From Fontimicrobium_A sp034506455 (GTDB taxonomy: Bacteria; Zhuqueibacterota; Zhuqueibacteria; Residuimicrobiales; Krinioviventaceae): a DNA stretch of 27,229 nt. The translations under genes were made by a program, and so were the position numbers. Positions 23,551 through 27,229 of this stretch are shown piece after piece. The notes below the pieces were generated by a model. It saw only the letters and a program-made list of their open reading frames with translations, had not been told where the DNA came from and ran no database searches. The stretch lies in the NCBI GenBank assembly GCA_034506455.1, contig JAPDPN010000029.1, positions 1 through 27,229 of the forward strand, read 5' to 3'. Numbering within the stretch: the first letter of the stretch is position 1; each line of letters starts with the position of its first letter.

Positions 23551-24579
23551 ATGAAATTATCTGATTTCAAGTACAACCTGCCGGAAAAGCTGATTGCGCA
23601 GTACCCCAGCGACAAGCGCGATGAATGCCGATTGATGGTTCTGAATCGTGCCGATGAGTCGATCGAGGAGCGTATCTTTAAGGATGTCATCGATTACATG
23701 GAACCAGGGGATTGCCTGGTCGTCAACGAAACCAAAGTTTTTGCCGCCCGGTTGGAAGGCACCAAAGACAAGACCGATGCCAAAGTCGAGGTGTTTTTGT
23801 TGCGCGAATTGGAGCAGGGTCTGTGGGAAGTATTGGTGCGTCCGGCGCGCAAGGTACGCGTCGGCAACCGGCTCTCCATCGGAAACGTGCTGACCTGCGA
23901 TGTGATCGACAACACCGTGTCCGGCGGCCGAGTCGTCCGTTTCAACAATACTGAAAACCTGTACGAGCTGGTGGAAGAGCTCGGTAAATCGCCGCTGCCG
24001 CCCTACATCAAGCGCGAACCGGAGCCGATCGATAAAGAGCGCTATCAGACCGTCTATGCCCGAGTGCGCGGCGCCGTCGCCGCTCCGACTGCCGGACTGC
24101 ATTTTACCGAAGAACTGCTGCAGCGGATCGAGCAAAAAGGCGTCAAGATCGCGCGTATCATTGTCCATTTGGGACTCGGCAGCTTCCGGCCGGTTGTAGT
24201 CGAAGACCTCAGCCGCCACAAAATGGATTCCGAATATTACGAGATCAGCCCCCAGGCTGCCGAAATGATCAACGAAACCATGCGCAATAAAAAGCATGTC
24301 ATCGCTGTGGGGACCAGCGTCGTGCGGGCGTTGGAGACCAGCGTCACCTCGGAGCGGCTGACCAAACCCGCGCGCGGCTGGACGGACAAGTTTATCTATC
24401 CTCCCTACGATTTCAAGATCGTTAATCATCTGATTACTAATTTCCATCTGCCGAACTCGACTCTGCTCATGCTGGTCTGCGCATTCGCCGGTCGCGATTT
24501 TATTTTCAAGGCCTACCGGAAGGCCATTCGCGAAAAGTACATGTTTTACAGCTACGGCGATGCCATGCTGATTTTGTAG
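23551..24579 (+). CDS. queA: S-adenosylmethionine:tRNA ribosyltransferase-isomerase QueA
   Basis: An enzyme of 342 residues that transfers the ribosyl part of SAM to preQ1 in tRNA, making epoxyqueuosine. Landmarks: MKLSDFKYNLPEKLIAQYP, DRRDE-like DKRDECRLMVLNR, YMEPGDCLVVNETKVFAARL, GAVAAPTAGLHFTEELL, VHLGLGSFRPV, VGTSVVRALET, and TNFHLPNSTLLMLVCAFAG. ATG 23551 follows GGAGGTGAGG. An open extension to 23527 is not needed. It lies 41 bases after ruvB, the usual neighbour in many bacteria, and 9 bases before the ispD start. Confidence 0.97.
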   Translation: MKLSDFKYNLPEKLIAQYPSDKRDECRLMVLNRADESIEERIFKDVIDYMEPGDCLVVNETKVFAARLEGTKDKTDAKVEVFLLRELEQGLWEVLVRPARKVRVGNRLSIGNVLTCDVIDNTVSGGRVVRFNNTENLYELVEELGKSPLPPYIKREPEPIDKERYQTVYARVRGAVAAPTAGLHFTEELLQRIEQKGVKIARIIVHLGLGSFRPVVVEDLSRHKMDSEYYEISPQAAEMINETMRNKKHVIAVGTSVVRALETSVTSERLTKPARGWTDKFIYPPYDFKIVNHLITNFHLPNSTLLMLVCAFAGRDFIFKAYRKAIREKYMFYSYGDAMLIL

Positions 24580-24588
24580 GCGGGTCGC

Positions 24589-24614
24589 GTGTTTGTCTCG
24601 GCAGTTATCGTTGC
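24589..24614 (+). CDS. ispD: Start of IspD (MEP cytidylyltransferase), rest lost in assembly gap
   Basis: Only nine codons survive before the Ns: GTG, then F-V-S-A-V-I-V and a partial Ala. This fits the invariant opening of IspD (..AVI.AAG.G.RMG, the CTP-binding loop). The IspF sequence directly after the gap makes the assignment likely, because ispD and ispF are adjacent or fused in many bacteria. Whether this is a separate ispD or the head of a bifunctional IspDF cannot be seen. Confidence 0.6.
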
Positions 24615-24714
24615 NNNNNNNNNNNNNNNNNNNNNNNNNNNNNNNNNNNNNNNNNNNNNNNNNNNNNNNNNNNNNNNNNNNNNNNNNNNNNNNNNNNNNN
24701 NNNNNNNNNNNNNN
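24615..24714. other. Assembly gap of exactly 100 Ns (true length unknown)
   Basis: IspD alone is about 230 residues, yet only nine codons and a 100-base gap precede the middle of the IspF N-terminus. The true missing sequence is therefore probably several hundred bases, and 100 is a placeholder. Unlike the idh gap, the flanks share no repeated sequence. Confidence 0.9.
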
Positions 24715-25146
24715 CTGATCCTCGGCGGGGTGGAAATTGCGCATCACCAAGGACTGGCCGGCCACTCGGATGCCGACGTGCTCTGTCATGCCGTCAGCGA
24801 CGCACTTCTCGGCGCCGCCGCCTTGGGCGACATCGGTCAACACTATCCCGACACCGATGATCGTTACAAGGATGCGGATAGTCTCGCCTTACTTCGCGAA
24901 ACCGTTTCAAAAATCGTTAAGCTCGGCTGGCGGGTCGTCAATATCGACACGACTTTGGTTCTGCAGCGTCCGAAAGTTGCGCCTTTTGTGGAACAGATGC
25001 GCAAAAACATTGCTGCAGCATGCGCGATAGAGACGGATTGTGTTTCGATCAAAGCGACGACAACTGAGCGTTTGGGATTTACAGGCAGGGAAGAAGGTGC
25101 TGCCGCGCATGCCGTGGTCTTGATCCAAAAAGAAGGTGACTGCTGA
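24715..25146 (+). CDS. ispF: 2-C-methyl-D-erythritol 2,4-cyclodiphosphate synthase IspF, N-terminus in the gap
   Basis: A zinc enzyme of the MEP isoprenoid pathway; 143 residues remain. LILGGVEI, then GLAGHSDADVLCHAVSDALLGAAALGDIG, contains the zinc site (HSDADV) and the substrate loop. YPDTDD, NIDTTLVLQRPK, VSIKATTTERLGFTGREEGAAAHAVVLI is the conserved second half. Only about 15-20 residues, including the first metal ligands (GxDxH), are missing. Its TGA ends one base before the cysS ATG, a direct operon junction. It may be the C-terminal half of a fused IspDF. Confidence 0.95.
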   Translation: MILGGVEIAHHQGLAGHSDADVLCHAVSDALLGAAALGDIGQHYPDTDDRYKDADSLALLRETVSKIVKLGWRVVNIDTTLVLQRPKVAPFVEQMRKNIAAACAIETDCVSIKATTTERLGFTGREEGAAAHAVVLIQKEGDC

Positions 25147-26577
25147 ATGGCTTTAAAGATTTATAACAGTTTAACCCGTACAAAGGAAGAATTTGTGCCG
25201 CTGGTTTCGGGTCGCGTTCATATGTATGTCTGCGGCCCCACGGTTTACGATTATCCTCACATCGGCCATGCGAAAAGCTATGTAAGCTTTGACGTGGTAG
25301 TGCGCTATCTGCGTTTTCTCGGATATCGGGTGCGTTACGTGCAAAACATCACCGATGTCGGCCACTTGTTGGATTCCGGCGAAGACCGCATCCTGAAAGG
25401 CGCGCAGCGCGAACGACTCGAACCCATGGAATTGGTAGAACGCTATACCCGAGCTTACTTTGAAGCCATGGATGCGCTCAACGTTTTGCGGCCCGATATT
25501 TCTCCCCATGCGGCCGGTCATATCCCCGAGCAGATCGAGCTGATCGAAACGTTGTTAAGCAAGGGTTTCGCTTATGAGGTGGACGGATCGGTCTATTTTG
25601 ATATTTCGAAATTTCCCGAATACGGTAAACTTTCCGGCCGCAAAGTAGAGGAACAAATGGCCGGCGCGAGATTGGAGATCATCGAAGCCAAGCGCCATCC
25701 GGCCGATTTCGCGCTGTGGAAAAAGGCCGATCCGGAGCATATCATGCAGTGGAAAAGTCCATGGGGGCGCGGATTCCCGGGCTGGCATATCGAATGTTCA
25801 GCCATGTCTATGAAATATCTCGGCGAGACCTTTGATATCCACGGCGGCGGCATGGAGAACCAATTCCCCCATCACGAATGCGAGATCGCGCAAAGCGAAG
25901 CCGCCACAGGTAAGCCGTTTGTCCGCTATTGGATGCACAACAACATGGTCTTAGTAGACGGCGTTAAAATGAGCAAATCCCTGGGGAATTTTACCACCAT
26001 TGCTCAAGCGCTGGAAAAGTTTACCGGCGAGCAGGTTCGCTTTTTCATTTTGCAAAGCCATTACCGCAGCCCGGTTGATTTCAGCGACTCGGCCCTTACT
26101 TCGGCTGCGCAGGGGCTGGAAAAACTGCACAACACGGCGGCAATGCTGGACAAGGCGCTGCGCCATGCGCCTAAAGGCGAGGCTTCGGAAGATGTCATCG
26201 CGAGATGTCGGGAAATGCAGGCCAAGTTTATCGAGGCTATGAATGACGACTTTAACACCCCTTCGGCCATTGCCGTGCTGTTCGAGTTTTCCAAAATGAT
26301 CAACATTTTGCTCGGCAGCGGTCTGACCGAGGCTCCTTTGATGACGCTAAAGAGCGAATTCGAGTCTTTGGCTGGGGATGTCTTGGGCATTCTTCCGAAA
26401 CAGCGTCAGAGTTTGGTCGCCGCCGAACCGTTTATCAACCTGTTGGTCGATATGCGCGCCCGCTTGCGACGTGAAAGGAATTTTGCGCTGGCCGATGAAA
26501 TCAGGCAAAAACTGCAGGAGCTGGGGGTTGAAATTCAAGACACGCCGAACGGATCAGAGTGGCGGTTTTTGCAGTAA
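25147..26577 (+). CDS. cysS: Cysteinyl-tRNA synthetase
   Basis: A class I synthetase of 476 residues that charges tRNA-Cys. MYVCGPTVYDYPHIGHA carries the zinc ligand Cys29 and the HIGH signature. GWHIECSAMSMKYLG and HHECEIAQSEA carry the other zinc ligands. KMSKSLGNF is the KMSKS loop, and the anticodon-binding C-terminus (RRERNFALADEIRQKLQELGVEIQDTPNG) is complete. It is the last gene of the yebC-ruv-queA-isp run and is followed by the tRNA/tuf block. Confidence 0.97.
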   Translation: MALKIYNSLTRTKEEFVPLVSGRVHMYVCGPTVYDYPHIGHAKSYVSFDVVVRYLRFLGYRVRYVQNITDVGHLLDSGEDRILKGAQRERLEPMELVERYTRAYFEAMDALNVLRPDISPHAAGHIPEQIELIETLLSKGFAYEVDGSVYFDISKFPEYGKLSGRKVEEQMAGARLEIIEAKRHPADFALWKKADPEHIMQWKSPWGRGFPGWHIECSAMSMKYLGETFDIHGGGMENQFPHHECEIAQSEAATGKPFVRYWMHNNMVLVDGVKMSKSLGNFTTIAQALEKFTGEQVRFFILQSHYRSPVDFSDSALTSAAQGLEKLHNTAAMLDKALRHAPKGEASEDVIARCREMQAKFIEAMNDDFNTPSAIAVLFEFSKMINILLGSGLTEAPLMTLKSEFESLAGDVLGILPKQRQSLVAAEPFINLLVDMRARLRRERNFALADEIRQKLQELGVEIQDTPNGSEWRFLQ

Positions 26578-26601
26578 AAATAAAGTTAATAAAAAAAGAA
26601 C

Positions 26602-26629
26602 TTGATTTTTCAGCTAAAATTGCTAAATT
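26602..26629 (+). promoter_or_regulatory. Promoter of the tRNA-tuf operon
   Basis: TTGATT (26602-26607), a 16-base spacer and TAAATT (26624-26629), followed by a short AT-then-G stretch and the first tRNA 31 bases later. The surrounding 26578-26640 is strikingly AT-rich for this genome segment, as expected for a strong stable-RNA promoter. Confidence 0.55.
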
Positions 26630-26660
26630 ATGAGGCTTTAAAGCACTTTGGGATTTGTAC

Positions 26661-26733
26661 GCCACCATAGCTCAGCTGGTAGAGCGGCTGATTTGTAATC
26701 AGTCGGTCGCGGGTTCAAATCCTGCTGGTGGCT
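26661..26733 (+). tRNA. tRNA-Thr (anticodon TGT)
   Basis: The acceptor GCCACCA pairs with TGGTGGC. The anticodon stem GCTGA/TCAGT carries loop TTTGTAA, so the anticodon is TGT. The T arm is GCGGG-TTCAAAT-CCTGC. It is 73 bases and the CCA end is not encoded. Confidence 0.97.
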
Positions 26734-26746
26734 CTAGAGCAGTTGC

Positions 26747-26828
26747 GGTGAGGTTCCCGAGCGGTCAAAGGGAGCAGACTGTAAATCTGCCGGCGAAGCC
26801 TTCGGAGGTTCGAATCCTCCCCTCACCA
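26747..26828 (+). tRNA. tRNA-Tyr (anticodon GTA)
   Basis: The acceptor GGTGAGG pairs with CCTCACC, discriminator A. The anticodon stem GCAGA/TCTGC carries loop CTGTAAA, so the anticodon is GTA. It has the long variable arm (CGGCGAAGCCTTCG) of class II tRNAs and the T arm GAGG-TTCGAAT-CCTC. It is 82 bases. Confidence 0.97.
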
Positions 26829-26847
26829 CGAGCAGTTGGGTTATCAG

Positions 26848-26891
26848 TATCGGTCTCGGATTTTTACTTCAAGCTGAGCCGATATTTTTTT
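26848..26891 (+). terminator. Terminator-like hairpin between tRNA-Tyr and tRNA-Gly
   Basis: TATCGG, a bulged T and CTC (26848-26857) pair with GAG and CCGATA (26876-26884), followed by seven Ts. It sits inside the tRNA block, so it could partly separate the first two tRNAs from Gly, Thr and tuf, or be a processing signal. Confidence 0.6.
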
Positions 26892-26904
26892 AATCCAATC
26901 AATG

Positions 26905-26978
26905 GCGGGAGTAACTCAGTAGGCTAGAGTCACAGCCTTCCAAGCTGTTGGTCGCGGGTTCGAGTCCCGTCTCCCGCT
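26905..26978 (+). tRNA. tRNA-Gly (anticodon TCC)
   Basis: The acceptor GCGGGAG pairs with CTCCCGC. The anticodon stem ACAGC/GCTGT carries loop CTTCCAA, so the anticodon is TCC. The T arm is GCGGG-TTCGAGT-CCCGT. It is 74 bases. Confidence 0.97.
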
Positions 26979-26987
26979 CAAATGGGC

Positions 26988-27060
26988 GCCCACGTAGCTC
27001 AGTCGGTAGAGCACATCCTTGGTAAGGATGAGGTCACCAGTTCAATCCTGGTCGTGGGCT
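26988..27060 (+). tRNA. tRNA-Thr (anticodon GGT)
   Basis: The acceptor GCCCACG pairs with CGTGGGC. The anticodon stem CATCC/GGATG carries loop TTGGTAA, so the anticodon is GGT. The T arm is ACCAG-TTCAATC-CTGGT. It is 73 bases, with tuf 44 bases downstream. Confidence 0.97.
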
Positions 27061-27104
27061 CGAAAATTAACCAATATCACCATCAAGTTTGGAGGATCAA
27101 AGAA

Positions 27105-27229
27105 ATGGCGAAGGCGAAGTTTGAGCGGAAGAAGCCGCATGTGAATATAGGGACGATCGGGCACGTGGATCACGGGAAGACGACGTTGACGGCGGCGATC
27201 ACGATGTATTTGGCGAATCGGGGGTTGGC
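27105..27229 (+). CDS. tuf: Translation elongation factor Tu, 5' part (cut by window end)
   Basis: Forty-one codons are present. MAKAKFERKKPHVNIGT is the standard N-terminus and GHVDHGKTT the P-loop that binds GTP. EF-Tu brings aminoacyl-tRNA to the ribosome. GGAGG lies nine bases before ATG 27105. The Thr-Tyr-Gly-Thr tRNA order followed by tuf is the ancient thrU-tyrU-glyT-thrT-tufB arrangement known from E. coli. All 28 codons with a choice end in G (GGG, ACG, GCG, AAG, CGG, TTG, CCG, GTG, GAG), unlike every other gene in the window. Confidence 0.97.
   Translation, partial: MAKAKFERKKPHVNIGTIGHVDHGKTTLTAAITMYLANRGL

Overview
The window suggests a bacterium of the Calditrichota / KSB1 / Ignavibacteria part of the FCB superphylum, probably a metagenome-assembled scaffold. 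The main reason is a secreted protein (13715-14224) with a type IX secretion C-terminal sorting domain of the style common there (FPNPFN, VYDLLGRE, SGVYLYRL). A huge signal-peptide fibre protein of a type frequent in those groups and two 100-N scaffold gaps fit this. The phylum call is inference.

Layout. (a) 1-2800 is a mobile accessory region: the tail of an IS transposase, then four gene cassettes in one direction (truncated multi-pass membrane protein, PD-(D/E)XK nuclease-like protein, four-helix membrane protein, PH-like membrane protein). Integron attC recombination sites lie between them: three clear (128, 59 and 64 bp) and one decayed. No integron integrase is visible, so this is a CALIN-type (integrase-less) segment or part of a larger array. 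(b) 2802-3862 and 8544-9354 are two decayed, same-orientation copies of one IS30-family element. They bracket a four-gene sugar cluster: DUF4832-like glycosidase lipoprotein, RhaT-type transporter, UroD-like protein and PfkB/ribokinase. The arrangement looks like a fossil composite transposon. (c) 9355-14260 holds a structured leader, a 1338-residue fibre protein ending in a peptidase S74 (endosialidase chaperone) domain, and a small type IX cargo protein, closed by a strong terminator.

(d) 14330-19616, minus strand, is an operon transcribed from a good promoter near 19680. It encodes a Re-citrate synthase-like enzyme, a fusion of a gamma-glutamylcyclotransferase-like domain with a probable GCS/GS-fold amidoligase, an RsbRD-N-like helical protein, and an isocitrate dehydrogenase. 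Citrate synthesis and isocitrate oxidation to 2-oxoglutarate (the glutamate precursor) are thus co-transcribed with an enzyme that probably makes or rearranges gamma-glutamyl bonds. This is the best candidate here for a little-described system. The idh gene is interrupted on paper by an unmerged contig overlap: 127 bp are repeated on both sides of 100 Ns.

(e) 19943-26577 is conserved housekeeping: a SPOR lipoprotein, then yebC-ruvC-ruvA-ruvB-queA-ispD(gap)ispF-cysS, tightly packed. (f) 26602-27229 is the classical tRNA-Thr(TGT) / Tyr(GTA) / Gly(TCC) / Thr(GGT) / tuf block, cut by the window end. The first 41 tuf codons end in G at every one of the 28 positions where a G-ending synonym exists, unlike any neighbour.
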